Source: Diadema setosum
Lineage: Eukaryota > Echinodermata > Echinoidea > Diadematoida > Diadematidae
DNA: 64,000 nt
Assembly (NCBI GenBank): GCA_033980235.1
Contig: CM067079.1
Span: 30,652,647-30,716,646, forward strand
Direction: 5' to 3'
The position numbers were made by a program, and so were the translations under genes. Shown here in pieces: positions 1 through 13,365 of the stretch (positions are counted from its first letter, which is position 1; every line of letters starts with the position of its first letter). The notes under the pieces were generated by a model. That model had not been told where the DNA came from. It ran no database searches and saw nothing but the letters and a program-made list of their open reading frames with translations.

Positions 1-235
1 ATCCCCTTCCATCCGCTTTCATCCGCTAGGCTTCCGATGAACATCCGTTTAACATCCTCGCTACATACTACCCACGTCCGTTCCATTTCCGTTCTGTTAC
101 CGCCAATTTTCGCCAATTTTGTCAATTTCTGGAGCGGATAAAAGCGGATGAAGCCATCCCCGAAATTTTGCTCGTCCGCTGTGTCCTTTCTGCATACGCT
201 TTGTGTCCGTCGGCCAGTGGGACCGGGCCTTAAGT
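1..235. repeat. Right part of a dispersed repeat cut by the window edge
   Basis: The segment is rich in short repeats of the form ATCCGCT or CATCCG, with reverse-complement copies (AGCGGAT) near 130-155. This resembles the subterminal arrays of the DNA transposons seen elsewhere in the window. The left end is outside the window, so length, terminal repeats and target duplication cannot be judged. No coding potential is visible. Confidence 0.4.
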
Positions 236-412
236 AGCACACACTGGCATGATGCAAGGCAGGGCAGGTGTCAGGATGGCTTTACGTGAGCTTTTTTTTT
301 TGTATCATTCCATTCTACAAAGCTCTAGATCTCCAGAAGATTAGATTTGGGGAGGTGAAAGAATCAACAAGAACAGTACCAACAGGTGTGCTAAACATGC
401 TATTATAATGAC

Positions 413-428
413 GGGGGGGGGGGGGGGG
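413..428. repeat. 16-base G homopolymer
   Basis: An uninterrupted run of G. Similar runs occur at 15636-15651 and 41957-41973. Such runs are prone to length error in assemblies and can form G-quadruplexes. Confidence 0.9.
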
Positions 429-1629
429 AGTCATGGTAAGCATTCAGAAAAAGCAGAGTAAGGGGAAAGGAATGAACTCCATGTATTTATGAAAATTTGG
501 AAGTGCAGACTGACTCTTCTTTAATTGGTTTTAACTTTTCATTTTTCTTCCCTCAAGGCAGTATCCCTCGTCACTGCCATTTGGACTCCTCATGCGCGTG
601 TGTGTGTATTCCACTTCCTTTTCCAGGCAATGTGATTGGAATGTTTGTGAATCATTGGTACTGTAATTACAGTATTGTTGAAAATAATACTTCAAGTGAA
701 TTGATGGCAATTTTTTTCCTCTCCTTTTGGCAGCTGCTTCCTTTGGAATTCTATGTGTGTCCAGATATTTTTTTTCTTTGGTCTCAGACAAGCACAGGGA
801 GGAAAAAAAAGGAAAACTTCATTACAAGCAATTCATGACCCCCACACAAAATTCAATACTCTGAAGCCATGACTCAGAGCTTTTAAGGTTCTACTTTAAT
901 GCCGCTTGCTGGCTCTACAGGTTTTTGAATAGCCACATTGATTTGTGTGGGAGACATTCCAGCGGGAATAAGGTGCCTATTACAGGAGAGTGTCAGCACA
1001 AAAGACAAAGGAGAGTTTGGCTGACATCTGTCCTCTGACCGGCCCTGCATCAAGAAAGTTTTTCAGGGGCGCCCAAATCAATAAATACCTTTCCTTATGA
1101 CCACAGGTTTGGTGAAATTTGAAAGTATGGTGGAATAAACAACGCCATTTGAAATAACTTTTGGTGAGATCACATGATGTGGCCACATAAAAAAAAAAGA
1201 AAGATCCAACTATACACACCCAATGACACATGCTCACAATACACTGGAAATCTCACCATACTTCAGAAAGTGGAAAATGGAAAATGGAAGTTTTCTATCT
1301 GCAGGTCTTTCTCATTCAGTTCTTCAAGCTTCAACACCTTTTTTTTTTCATTATCTCCTTTCATTTCCTTTTATGCATCTCTCATTCTCCCCCTCCCTCT
1401 GTGCACTCCTAAAGCCCATGGCCTTCCTACAGGCTCTGTCTGTCTTTTACTCTGCCCTTGTTTTCCCTCTGAGGGAGTTGTATTTCCTGTAAGCCCCACA
1501 GACCAGGTTAGGTGTGTTCTTGCCTTTGTTGTGCAAGTCATTTTTTCACTTCCCCTGCCTTTGTTACCAACCAGCCCTCCTACCGTCTATTCAACGTCAT
1601 TATGGTAAGGCGTCAGTCCATACTGAGAC

Positions 1630-1812
1630 CTGGGCCCCGTTGCAAGAAAGTTGCAATCAATTGCAAATAATTGCTAATTTTGAAACAACCATTCTGATTG
1701 GCTCAGGGTCTGCCCTATTAAGAAGACATGCATGCAACAACGATTTTGATTGGCCAGTGACAATCAGTTGCAAGTTGCGTTTAAACGCAAAGTTTCTAGC
1801 AACGGGGCCCAG
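1630..1812. mobile_element. 183-bp MITE with CTGGGCCCCGTTGC termini
   Basis: The left end starts CTGGGCCCCGTTGCAA and the right end is AGCAACGGGGCCCAG, so they form terminal inverted repeats. The interior has several GTTGCAA motifs and their complements. ACTGAG occurs on both sides (1622-1627 and about 1814-1819) and may be a target duplication. There is no ORF, so it is non-autonomous. A diverged relative of the GTTGCAATCAAA motif appears near 9790-9900. Confidence 0.75.
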
Positions 1813-2603
1813 AACTGAGTCCTTGTACTGACTAGGCTAGCCTGAACTCAATGGAGAAAAAGCAGTTAGGGAAATGTGCCCCTAAGATAAAATACAGCAA
1901 ACATTATCATTTGTTTAAGAACTTGGTAATGAGAATATATCAGCCATATATCTTGCATACTCTGAAGAAATGCAGGTACAGTGAACACATAGAGCCTACA
2001 GGTTCCATGGCTCCAGAGACCGGTTTACCAACATATTCAAATTTACGGATTATTGTTCTATCCTGAGGTATAGAGCTATTCTGTGAACCGGTACCTCAAA
2101 AGATACTTCTAGATACTTGGAAATCAGTTTGTATACACTAGTTGTCGCTATGTCAGGCAAATCTTGGGCATGCTTTCAGGTTGTCAAGAAGAACCAGTGT
2201 CAGAAAGGCATCTATACATAAAACATAAAATTTGAATAGTAATATTGTTTGTAAAGTGTTTTTTTTGGGGGGATAACTCGGAAGCAAGAAAGTCATGCTC
2301 TGTTCTAATAGACTAAGTTACTAATTTAGTCAAATTCATAAATGTGTCTCTCCTTGACGTCCTAGTAACTAACTTTTCCAGCAACCTGTTTCTGATGAAT
2401 AAAACATCATTACTTGGAATCCACCCTGCATGTACATTCATTGTTGCATTGTCAGGCAAGCCTCTGTAAGCTTTCTGGTTTTCAAAATAACATTTGTGTG
2501 TAAAATATGCATAACATTTGAATGTCTTAGTAAACTGGTCTATTCAAGAGAGAAACAATACTAAAGTTGTGGTCAGTGTGCCAAAGTAGCCTATTTAATA
2601 CAT

Positions 2604-2703
2604 TACACTGCAAAAAGTCCGGTGTTAAATATGAAACACCGAGCTGGTGTTAAATTTTCGGTGCTCATTTTTGGTGTTTAATTAACACCTCCTGGTGTCA
2701 CTT
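2604..2703. repeat. GGTGTTAA-rich repeat fragment
   Basis: GGTGTT and its complement AACACC recur about seven times in 100 bp, after the segment CACTGCAAAAAGT. The interspersed direct and inverted copies look like the end of a small DNA transposon. The other end was not found. Confidence 0.5.
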
Positions 2704-3096
2704 CAATGTATGAAAATGCTTTTTTGACTAGTTACTTGGTTACTGTTTTTCTTGTTGATTTTGAACAAAATTGATTTATTGATTTGCCCATTTAAAACTG
2801 TGTCTTAATTATCTGATGATTCCTCATAAAATGATGGCAAGTGTATGATGTGATAGTGTGTAATCACTCAGTGAAGGAATGTCGTTGATAAGAGTCATCA
2901 AAAACAGGAGTGTGCTTAGTAAGGATCACACAAGGCCCACTCAGACCAGTGATGTGATCGAGAAGTTTCACAGGTCTAACCATACAGAGCTGTCTAAATT
3001 ATATTACTTTGTATCTAGATAGAAAAGATTGTACTTGCCACAATTTGTGTGAGAGTATGTGTGTGTCTTCACTCATGGCTCCATAGAGAGAATTAA

Positions 3097-3478
3097 AGGG
3101 TGTGTACAGTTCTGGTCGAGGTGAGGATTTAGCTTTTAACATTTTGCGAGATATTCAGAAACCACTCTATGAGATGTCAAGGAGCATGCAATTCTAACGG
3201 GTATCAAAAGTTTATTTGATGAAAATCGGTTTTGAAATGGCTGAGATATCCAAAAACAAGGTGAAAAAAAGAGATAGTAATAAAGTTGTGGCATGTCGCC
3301 TTTTATTATTATCACTTTTTTCATATCTCAGCCATTTGAAAACCAATTTTCATCAAATAAACGTTGAATCCTTCTTAAAATCACATGCTCTCTCATATTT
3401 CATATGAGGTTTCTCATTATCTCACTTAAGAATGTTCAAAACATGAATCCCCTCCCCAACCAGTACTGTACAGTCCCT
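3097..3478. mobile_element. TTAA-flanked foldback MITE, 382 bp
   Basis: The element begins AGGGTGTGTACAGT and ends ACTGTACAGTCCCT, with TTAA on both sides (3093-3096 and 3479-3482). Much of the interior is inverted: the arms share GATGAAAATCGGTTTTGAA-like and GCTGAGATATC-like sequence in opposite orientation, so a transcript would form a long hairpin. A TTAA target duplication is typical of the piggyBac superfamily; that assignment is an inference. A diverged relative lies at 45159-45535. No transposase is encoded. Confidence 0.8.
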
Positions 3479-5240
3479 TTAAGTCAGACAAAATAGGCAT
3501 TTAGGCAGTGATTAGGAGAAAAAAAAAGAAGGAAAGTCTATTTTTAGTAAATCTTTGAAAGGTCTATGGGCTGACTTCATTCTCACAAACAGTTAGAATT
3601 GGAGGATTGTGTTAATCCACATATATATGCAAGGCGACTTGGTCACCTGCCTTATTCTCTGTTACAGTAAGCTTTGTCTTGGTAAAAAGGACACGCAGAT
3701 CTGGAATAGTGTCTGTGAATGGAGTGCCACATTGTCTGGCAAGAATCGGCTTACTCTTTTTTTTTTAGATGATGTATAGGCGAGGTGTCACTTCTGGATA
3801 TACTTACTGTCCTACTTTCTTGTTTGTTTGTTTGTAAACTATGTGTGCATTTTAAATGTGCATTTTTTAAAACCACCTTTTTATTTTATTCATGTAAATT
3901 ATCAATCAAAATCTTGTAGATGGTGGGAAGCATAGTAGGCAAAACAAGTCTGAAATACATTTTAAAGCAAATTGGACTAAGAGAAGTGATCTAGTTTAGA
4001 CATAATATGTGTCAGTGACATAGTGTAAATGATGCAATGAAAATCCTCTCACTGAAAACTTGGTTGTTTGGATATGTTCTAATAGCTTCTTTAATAAATA
4101 AGTCTAGGTTTGTAAGGTTGCCTGACAGGTATCGTTATGTCCAGATAAACTACATTGCAGTTTTGGTATAGGGAAGATGAATTTGTATTTTGATTTGTAT
4201 TGGCATGGAGATAGAAAGATACCATGACAAGATGTCCTTGTATGTGTTTGACATGCTGAGATGAGAGGGAGTAAGTGCTAGTGAAGAGGGAGAATAAGAA
4301 TGTAGGGGAAATAGATCTGGAGAAACCATAAAAGATTTGTTTTTGCAAATAAATATAGAAAAGGATCCAGGGAAAGAATGCATTCTATGTATACTTCCAC
4401 TGTCTTCATGCCCTGTAGTGCATAACCTTGCTGTGCTTTGGTTCTATTCCACTTTTATTCATCTATTGTGAGAGGGAGAAAGAAGGGGTGATATACAGTT
4501 GAACTGTGTGCACACTCAGCTATTGTAACAAAACCTATTAAGGGCCTACATTTATGTACTGTTGTCAGGAGCCTCGGCGCTACATTCCTATTTGAGGGTG
4601 GGGTGGGGTGGGGATGAGGGGTATTCATGGTAATTTGTGGCCAGCATGTCTAAACTGACTCCTATTTCACTGTATTTCTTCGATGTTAGAATGTATGGAA
4701 GAAAAACTGGTTTGATAAGAGATTGATGGAAGAGCATGCTCTGTGCTGCATACTTTTTCTTCTTCTTTTTTTTTTTTAAGCCCTCTAGTACTTTAAGTTC
4801 ATTGTAGAGCTCATTTTGATATAAGTCAGTATCAAGTTGTTTTTAAAGAGCAGAAGATTGTTAAGACTAAGATGTGGTTAGAACTATAGAAATCTTAGTT
4901 ACAGAGGTTTTGATGTTGATATGATTCAGTTTTACTGTAGGGTAAACCAAAGTTCTATTAGTTAGTAGACTTTCTACAATCTGTTTGGTACATGTGTATC
5001 TTACTGGCTGGCCATGATTGATTCTGAGCAAAAGTCAAAGTGACAATGTTGATGTAAACTTCTTGTTTCTGTAACATATGAACAACTAATGACAGGTAAA
5101 CAGACACATGATGTATTTTATTGTGAATGGAAAATATATTGTAATCTAAGTACCTTGTAAATTTCATGAATCTATCCCGAGAAGAAATTCCTGTATGTGT
5201 TTCTAAGCTTTGATCTTTATGTTTTTCTCGCCCTCTGCAG

Positions 5241-5399
5241 CACAAGATCTGAGAGTGTGTAGGACAGGAATGTCATGCTGTACCAGAGCGTTAGAGAGAG
5301 AACTCGTTCATCAGGCCAAGCACGACTTTCAAATCAGCTTACAGACGTCAACGACATATCTCAAATACACGCTAGCATCAAGTGCAGTAGATTTTAGAA
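5241..5399 (+). CDS. gpc5: Glypican (GPC3/GPC5 clade), first exon seen: N-terminal helical domain
   Basis: Glypicans are GPI-anchored heparan-sulfate proteoglycans at the cell surface that modulate Wnt, Hedgehog, BMP and FGF signalling. This exon encodes DLRVCRTGMSCCTRALERE and a following helix, matching the family's DLQVC...CCS/T region near the mature N terminus and supplying three conserved cysteines. It is preceded by a pyrimidine-rich CCCTCTGCAG acceptor and followed by an A|GTGAGT donor at 5400. It opens after one missing codon base and ends with one base of a codon, which joins in frame to 36115. The signal peptide and the first conserved cysteine must lie in an unrecognised upstream exon. 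The choice of GPC3/5 over GPC1/2/4/6 rests mainly on later exons. Confidence 0.93.
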
Positions 5400-8300
5400 G
5401 TGAGTATCTATGTTGCAGATATGCAGCAAGAGCAATCAGTATTTTTCTTATCATTGCTCATGAAATTTTGTTCAATAAAGAAAAACAACTCCATTTCTGC
5501 GGTATTCTTTTTGACTTTTTTTAGTGTATAGAGAAATAATGCATCCAATCTTAAAAGACCTGTGCATAGTTATGTCCAGAATAATATTCATTGAATAGAA
5601 ATTTGTTTCAGATTCAGTTTGGATGTAGCTCAAATGCAATAATCCTTTTTATTATTGTGAAGTAAACTATTACTGATGAGAATCAGATAGTCAAAATTGG
5701 GATCCTGGACTATATTGCTATTGTGTGCAAAGACACTTCACATATCTGCTATGTGACATGAACTTTCTTGTGTATTTTATGTGGAAATCAATAAATGTTT
5801 TTGACATATTCTTAGGTCTTTAATTCAATGTTTCTCATGCATCATATGAGATTGTTCTGAATTGAATCCATTAACTCATCAATCTTATACTGACATCAAG
5901 CAAGTGGAAACAAAATATATGCGAGTTCAGATTGTGCCCAAAATGAATGATATGCTGTTCTTTTTTTTATAGAGTTCATTGAGACAAAGTCAATCATATT
6001 CTGGAGATTAATGAATGTAAAGAATACATTGCACAGAAGTAATATACATGAATGCTTCATATGCAGGCATTGTATGCCTGTGTTATTGAGTTGTAACCGG
6101 ATGAGAGGGATCATCATGTATGAAATAAAGGCAGTAAAATTCATTCATAATGGTGGAAGTGTAGAATATAAGCCTTACACACAGATGGCAGGGAAATGGT
6201 GCTCCTTTAACTCTGTCATTGCTGTCGGTAACAAGTGTTTCACAATGTCTGAGATGTTTGGAGCTGCTGGTGCTTTGAGGGTTAATTCTGAGCTTCAGGC
6301 AATGCAAAAAGTGTAGACATACAGGGGGCAGGAGGGACATATGTTTGCATTGGGGGTTCATACCAGGTATTGTTTACTGCCCGTAAAAGGTGATGGCAAA
6401 AGAAAAAAAAAAGTGTTTGTTGATTGGATTATTAAGATTACATTCTGGTTGATTAGATTAAGTCTGTTTGTCCGTCTGGAGATGTAGACTATAGTGATTA
6501 AAAGAATGAAAGGGAGAGAGAGAGAGAGAACTCTCCCTAGTGTTCTGCTTTACTTCCCGCCATCTTCATTCTACTGCTTTGTAACCTGTCTGCTTCCAAA
6601 CAAGCCATCAATCATTTAAAGGAGATTTTGTCTTGTGGAAAAAGTTTTTGGATGTTTTCATTTCTCTTTTCTCTTATATATTTATTATTTCCCTTTGTTG
6701 TCATAGTTTTCAGTGTCTACATGCATAAAGTGTCTTGTTTTGAAGTATGGTTCCACTAGTCAGTCAAATTCTGGTTGTCATGGGTAGGAAAGGATGTTTG
6801 ATTTCAATCTATTCCCTTTTTTTTTAAGTTCATGTCATTCCACATTTCAGATAACTTTGAAGCTTAGAGTAAAATCTGGCTAAAATGATTGTAGAAAATA
6901 AAAATCCAAAATGTCAATTATAGAATATTCAAGTTTGCTTGTTTCACTTGCTTAGAATCTATTGTACTTTAACAGTTGCTGTATGAATGTAATTTCAAGT
7001 TCAAGTTACCTATTTCATCTCTAATAAAATATAGACAATGAAATGTTTGAATACACATAATGACACAAAATGTTGTTGTGTTTTAAAGAAAAGAAGAGAG
7101 AGAATATTGGGCCCTATAAAACAATTTATCCCATAACACAAACTCAGTACCAGGATGTATAAAAAAATGAAGAAACTGTGAACTGAGAAATAAATATAAA
7201 TTATGTGGTATATCTTCTGACAAATTCCGAAACAAAGTTGTTGAAAATGGAGAGGACTGCTGAAAAGCAGGGCTTGTAGTTTGTAGTCCCCTCTTCTAAT
7301 TTATCATTATCTATTATAAGAAACAGTGAAATCAGTCAAAACCATCGGATGGAATAATGATGTCATCTCTTCACAATGCTCTTTCATATTGATTTGTTCA
7401 TAAACTTTTATGAGAATCACATTTATGGCCAATAATTTAGCTGTTGCAGTTCCTACTAAGCCATTGTAACCTTTTACTCATATGACAAGATACACATCTG
7501 TATGACTTTTATTTCTTCAGTTCATTTCAAAAGAGCACATTTAGCGAAGATTTTGTTTCATAGTGTAATTGTGTAGAGGACCTTATTTGCCATATACTTC
7601 AAAATTTTTGATGAAAACCTGGCTACGTTTGACCCCAAATACAACTTTCTCTGTTGAGTGCAATATACACTGTATAAAAGGTTTAACATTCTCAAGAGAG
7701 ACTCTGCAAGCTCTGGCCCTCAAAGTCAGACAACATAAGAGACAATTTGAAGAAGGTGTAGGCCTACATCTTATTTGAGAAAACATTGATGATAATCAGG
7801 AACACATACTGCATCTTCATGACTGCTAATATTTTCTCTATGAAGGTTTCAACACTGGATATGGGTATAACTCCTATGTATTGAGTATGAGGAGAAAATG
7901 CCATGGGAGGAGTCGAGTTGCTAATGTCAATAAGACAGCACACAGTAGGTCCTGCCTCCGACAAGCTGGCTGGTTGCTGTGGGCAACCTTTGTCTGTCTG
8001 TCTGTCTGTTATTGACAATATGACAGTGGTCTCTTATTGCAACTGTAACACTGGTTACAGCATAAATCTGAATTTGTGTTTTGTTTGTGTTTGCTAATTA
8101 TGGCTTTGTCTTGATAAGTATCAGATGATTTGCATCACAGGACAGCTGTTGGTGTAATTGTAAGTGGGCAAAATACATCTTGAGACATGCTGCAATGGAA
8201 GATATCAAAATTCAAGCAATTTTGAGAAAATAAGCCTGAAGGTGGCCAGGGGAGTCTTTGTCATCATTGGTGCCTTCTTTCCTGCATTTTTATAATCACA

Positions 8301-9570
8301 ACATGTAGATACACCTGTTTATCTCACATGATGATCTTCTACATTATTTCATAACAGTTTGAATGACACACGACTGGAACATGAATTACAATACAATTGT
8401 AATATACCTTTTAAGGTCGAGAAGTCTTCTAATAAAAAAAAAAAAATGACAGCACAAAATAAGTAAAACTTGGGAATAGAAGGTGCTCTCCTCTCTTTCT
8501 GATGATTTTGTACACAAATTTCTTTCATGCATTCTCATTATTTATACTTTGCCTACAAAAAGCACAAAATTTCAAACTTTTCATTCCGTGTTGATCCATG
8601 GTGAACTCTCTTCTTTCCTCTTTCTTTCTGTCTTTCTCTCTTTCTTTCTGTCTGTCTTTTTTTCTTTCTCTAGCTGTTGGAATGGCCAACATTCAATGGT
8701 ACAGTTTACGGTTACCAAGAAGCACAATAGAAAAAGAAAGCTGCCAAACAATTGGCACTTCCCAAGGCACGCCACGATAATCAACATTTTAGCCTGCAGT
8801 GTGGATTACAATTACCTACCTTTTGAAGGCTAGAACTCTTCCAACAAATATTTCCCCTTTCTTGTGTGTGCCATGATGTAGTGCAATAGCCCACCCCTTC
8901 CCTTTTAATCCTCATACTTTCTGATCTCTGACCCCTAGCTTGGTGTGAGAAGGAGCAGCCATTTTCATTCAGGGTGTTTGCTGTATTCATTTCCTTTCTC
9001 CCTCTCCATCTCCTGGTTTTTTTTTCTTTCTTTCTCTTTCTTACTTTCTCAAGCTCATACCACTTTCCCCACCATTTACATCCCATAAATTATTTTGACC
9101 TTTATCCAGTTTCTTTTCTTTACTTCCATGGATGGGGATGTATAGGGCTGCAAGAAAGCAAGCCAGTAAAATGCCATATGATATGCTTTGGTAAATTTCT
9201 TCAGCTATTTCAATTTTGGAATGTGATGTTTGCATAAAGGTATTAAATCAAGATGAAAGGAAGCTTGTTACATTCTAGGGACTTTTGCAGGTCAGTGGGC
9301 AATGGCATAAATCAGGTCAGGGAACTCAGGAATGACATCATGGTATAGTGTGTTGTTTTTATCCTCATTGCTGATGTTGTGTGTATCACAAGTTTACTAT
9401 TACTGGTTAGTAGGTCAAGTGCTGCAGCTGGAATTGTCAGTTGTACATTGATGTTTTGTAAGTTTTTTTTTTTCTTTCCATCATGAGTGACAAAACCTTT
9501 TCTGTACACTCAGATAAAGGAAGTCGAATAGGGTACATCCTCATCCCACTTAAGAGAGGCATCAGGAACA

Positions 9571-9800
9571 CGGTGGTTTAGTAGATAAAGACAGGTCCTA
9601 AAACAGGAGGCCCTGGGTTCATATGCTACATGGTCCTGGAGGGATCCCTGGGCAGTATGTTTCACCCATCATATCCCCAGCTAGACCTGAATGATGGAAA
9701 CAAAATGGGAAGATGCCAGGTGGGGTCTTAATCGTACTGGCAGTCCCTGGTAGTGGTATGGAAGAACAATGAAAATTAAACCTGGTCCTATTGCATAAAA
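9571..9800 (+). repeat. tRNA-derived SINE-like sequence
   Basis: TGGTTTAGTAG at 9574-9584 fits the RNA polymerase III A-box consensus. GGTTCATATGC at 9616-9626 fits the B box at about 9 of 11 positions. The boxes are 42 bp apart, as in a tRNA. The downstream body (to about 9800) is unrelated to tRNA, which is SINE architecture. A poly-A or repeat tail was not clear, so the 3' limit is approximate. Confidence 0.5.
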
Positions 9801-10403
9801 AGTTGCAATCAAACATGTCAGACAGTCAAACATAAGTCATATATCAGCCAATCAGATTCCAGTATTTGGAGACTTATGATTGATTTCCTTACTTATGTTT
9901 GATTATCATCGTATTATCATTAGTCTATACTGTCATCCATGGGTCAGTATGGCATAAGAGGGTCAGCTGGAGCTAGAGACTGGTCAGGATGAATGTGTCT
10001 GGTCTCTTGACCAACAGAATGTGAGTGACCAACAGAACGCGAGTTCACAGGTCACATTTCTCAGCTGAGCCAGAATGCACATAATGTTGACATGCATTAT
10101 GAATGTACACACTTAGGCCCTACATTTCACACAAGAGCAGTTGAGATGAATGGATGTACAGCAAGTGAATGACAGTGACTAATGCTTGCAATTTATATTT
10201 ATTTCTATTTCTATTTTTATGTATTTTTATTCTTATTGCAAATTCTGGAGTATTGCTCAAAGAGTGCCAGTAAGTGAATATGTGGGTTTACTAATGTACT
10301 GCATTGAAAAAAGTGAATGTGTTTCCTTGTTGACATCATAACAAGCTATTTATTTACGTTGATGTAGGGCAATTTGTCAATCACTTGCTATTTAGATTCT
10401 AGT

Positions 10404-10406
10404 TGC

Positions 10407-10440
<34 letters not shown>
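10404..10440. repeat. (AGT)n microsatellite
   Basis: About eleven AGT triplets in a row, followed by an imperfect continuation to about 10475. Confidence 0.95.
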
Positions 10441-10811
10441 TGTACCCAGTAGTAGTAATAATAGATACTAATAATAACAGTAATACTCATGATATTATAG
10501 GGGCCTATATAGCGTTCATGATACTTCTGACTGCTGGGAAAGTGAATATAGAAAACAGAATGAACAAGTAGGTCTGACATCTACATGACATAACCACATT
10601 AGACAACTGTAAGATATGACAAAACTTCAAACTAATACTTCCTACTTCATGTATTAACTGCATGTCGATATGTGGAATCCAGTCTCTATGCATCAGTGGT
10701 TGCTTTGTTGGATTAGTTTTGGGTATGATTTCTGGTTGTCTCGATCATCCTTTGTTGAAAGCATATTAAGATTCAAGTGTTATTTATAAATGGTCTTTTG
10801 AACTCCTTGTT

Positions 10812-10860
10812 TCACTTTCAGCTTGTTTTGTCTTGTTTTGTTTTGTTTTGTTTTGTTTTT
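10812..10860. repeat. (TTTTG)n microsatellite
   Basis: Seven or eight nearly perfect TTTTG pentamers. Confidence 0.9.
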
Positions 10861-13338
10861 CCTAAGAGGAAATCTCTGTCTAATTATCAAATAGACTGCA
10901 TTTTCAAAACCTTTTTTTAAAAAGAAAAAAAAAATCAAGACTGGTACAGATAGTATGGATGTAAATGTATATTAGAGCAGAAGATGGCAGATGTATTCAT
11001 CTTTTTTTTTGTGTGGTCCCATTGAAAATGATACCGCATGTATTCTTACCATTCAGGAAGCACTGCCATTCTACCTCTCAATGGAATCTGTTCTGAATTT
11101 AGCAGGGGATATATGGCATTTATCTGTCATCATGTTCCAGTCACCCATCGGGATGTTGTGTTGACAGTGTGTTTTCCCCCTCAGATGAAAATAAACCATA
11201 AACTAAGGGGAGTTTGAAATCAAAAGATAAATTGACAAAACCCGCTTCTTTCCTAACTTCCAAAGTAGGGAATATGAAGAGGAGAAGGTATCCCATCAGA
11301 TGAGGCCATGTGAATATACAGTTTAGTTTCCTGGAGCATCATCATTGCTAAGAGAAAACTGTTAGGATTGATTTGTGTTCTATAACACAAATTTAATTAA
11401 TTTCTATTTGTGGTCTATGACACATATATTTTCTTTTGTTTGAAAGATACAGTTATATACAGATAATTTCTAGTTTTAATTTTACATTTGCATACTGATG
11501 AAGATTGAGAGATGTTCGTATGGCTTTCCTTCTTGTACTCTTTCATCTACATTATTACAAGATTGATGAGAAAGAGGAAAAATAAACAGCAGGTAGGAAA
11601 AAATACTAATAGCAATGTTACAATTATTTCCTCTTTACACACAAAAAAGAGACCCCATTTGAATGCAAAGGCAAAAATGTGTTCGATATCATTGTGAAAA
11701 CATGCTAGTTATCATGGAAACTGGATATTGACACTAAAATCTGATCAACATAAATGTGAAAGGTGAAAGAAAAGATTGGATCGTGATACAAATATTGAGT
11801 TCAAAATCTAGCTTATTTGATGTACATTGTATGTAAATTACCCTAATGTGTATTACCAGTTGCTGCTTGTGTAAGAAAATGGCAAAGCATCACAAGTAGT
11901 TCAGCTGATGCGTAGAATTCCTTAGCGTCATTAACCCTGACTGATTAGTCTTTGTATGCAGACATGATCTTAAAAGCTAAATTCATTTCTTCTATTTTGA
12001 TTCATTTTATGCTTCACAAAATGTGACATTGTCAATGTACATCTCTGCAGACTGCTTGAGGATACAGTGCATTATATTTCAGAGTATTGCTTATTTTATA
12101 TCTGGATGCATGGTTTATAATCTTAGTTGGGACACAAGCTGAATACAGCACAAGAGTGCAGTTTATGATATCTCTAGTTAAAGTTCAAAACAGACATTTT
12201 TTTTTCTACTTGCCAATTAAAGAACTATGGTCACAGGGTTTTAGTCAGTCTATTGTCAGTGCACTCACCAAGGATTGGTTAGAGCAAAATGTCATTTTTC
12301 CAAGTTCACCTTAATAAATTTGGTAAAATCAAGCAAAACCTTCACACTTTCTCTAAGATTGGACAAAAAGAAAGAGATATAACTGTTGAATTATAAACTT
12401 GAGCTATTGATGCATTTTCATGAAACAAAGACAGTGGTCACCACAGTACTAGCAAATAAAATTGAGCAATAATATTGGTCTCTCACTAGTCTAGGAACCT
12501 TATTTACATTAGTCATGACAGTCAGGCATTGTATGACAATCAGTTATGAAGTGGAAGCTTTCCTACTTGTTTGTACACGGCAGACAAATGCAGTACTTTT
12601 GCTTCGGATTGAATGAATTTGAATAAAATAACATTGAACAGAACACAGGGATGAGATTCAATGCTCAGATTTGACAAGAGCAGGCATCCCATCTTTTTCA
12701 GTGTGATAATTGAAAGAAAAAAAATGCTGGAATGGTAGTTGATTTTCAACCATCTCAGGCTGGTTTTGAGTGAATGTGGGGATTGACGAGTCATTTCTAT
12801 GCCTGTGAGTATTATCCAGCCCCACTGTAAGTCATTTACTGAGATCAAATAGCACTGAGGCAGCATGAATTTGATGCTGAGGGAACAGCATTTTGCTGTT
12901 TGATTTCATATCAGAAAAGGAAATGAAGGGAAGATTTGCATGCAGGTCAATGGCAAACCTGTGACGCCATTAAATCATGACTTCATCTAATTTGATTGTG
13001 TGGTAGTTACTGTAGAGCGGCTGAAAGCTATGGTCTCAAATCAGAGCAGCATTCAGCCGATTTGCAGTCTCCCATAGCACTGCTGGAATACCCAAAGATT
13101 TTTTAGTGAAGTCGAGTGGGTTCTGAAGCCTTAGTAATGCCCGAGAAATGCCCTGTCGATTTCCCATTGGTTGCTTGCAGATTTTCATCAAAACTTGGTA
13201 AAATTGGAGGAGCGATACTTCTAGATGCGACATCCGGGCAGTTACCGAGTGATCATCCTCCGATAACCAAACGATCTCCTACTGGCCACTGGCCTGCTAG
13301 TGATCGATAGGGCACCTTGCGGTGTCTCGGTGTCTCGT

Positions 13339-13365
13339 AGCAAGGAGCTTTAGAAGCTCCTTGCT
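13339..13365. other. Perfect 12-bp stem, 3-nt loop hairpin (AGCAAGGAGCTT)
   Basis: AGCAAGGAGCTT (13339-13350) is followed by TAG and then its exact complement AAGCTCCTTGCT (13354-13365). It is too short for a miRNA precursor and has no T tract typical of a bacterial terminator. The same AAGGAGCT...AGCTCCTT hairpin recurs at 15711-15753. Confidence 0.8.

Larger units (their letters stand above)
1..5240 (+). other. Sequence upstream of the first recognised glypican exon (probably intron 1)
   Basis: Non-coding AT-rich sequence. The exon starting at 5241 opens in mid-codon and needs one base from an upstream exon, so this region is most simply intron 1. I looked for an exon with a start codon, a signal peptide and the family's first cysteine and did not recognise one; it probably lies before base 1. 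Contents are a cut repeat at the left edge, a 16-base G run (413-428), a MITE at 1630-1812, a GGTGTTAA-rich repeat fragment near 2604-2703 and a foldback MITE at 3097-3478. Nothing is recognised between about 3.5 and 5.2 kb beyond low-complexity T and G runs. Confidence 0.6.

Noticed and set aside
1..5240. Glypican first coding exon
   Set aside because: No frame combined a start codon, a hydrophobic signal peptide, a cysteine and a donor leaving one codon base. Frames at 497-838 and 1174-1608 are low-complexity or lack a suitable donor.
8483..9237. Overlapping frames on both strands near 8.5-9.2 kb
   Set aside because: They come from CTTT-rich low-complexity sequence; the frames are mutual shadows.
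13339..13365. miRNA precursor
   Set aside because: The perfect stem is only 12 bp with a 3-base loop, too short for Drosha/Dicer processing.
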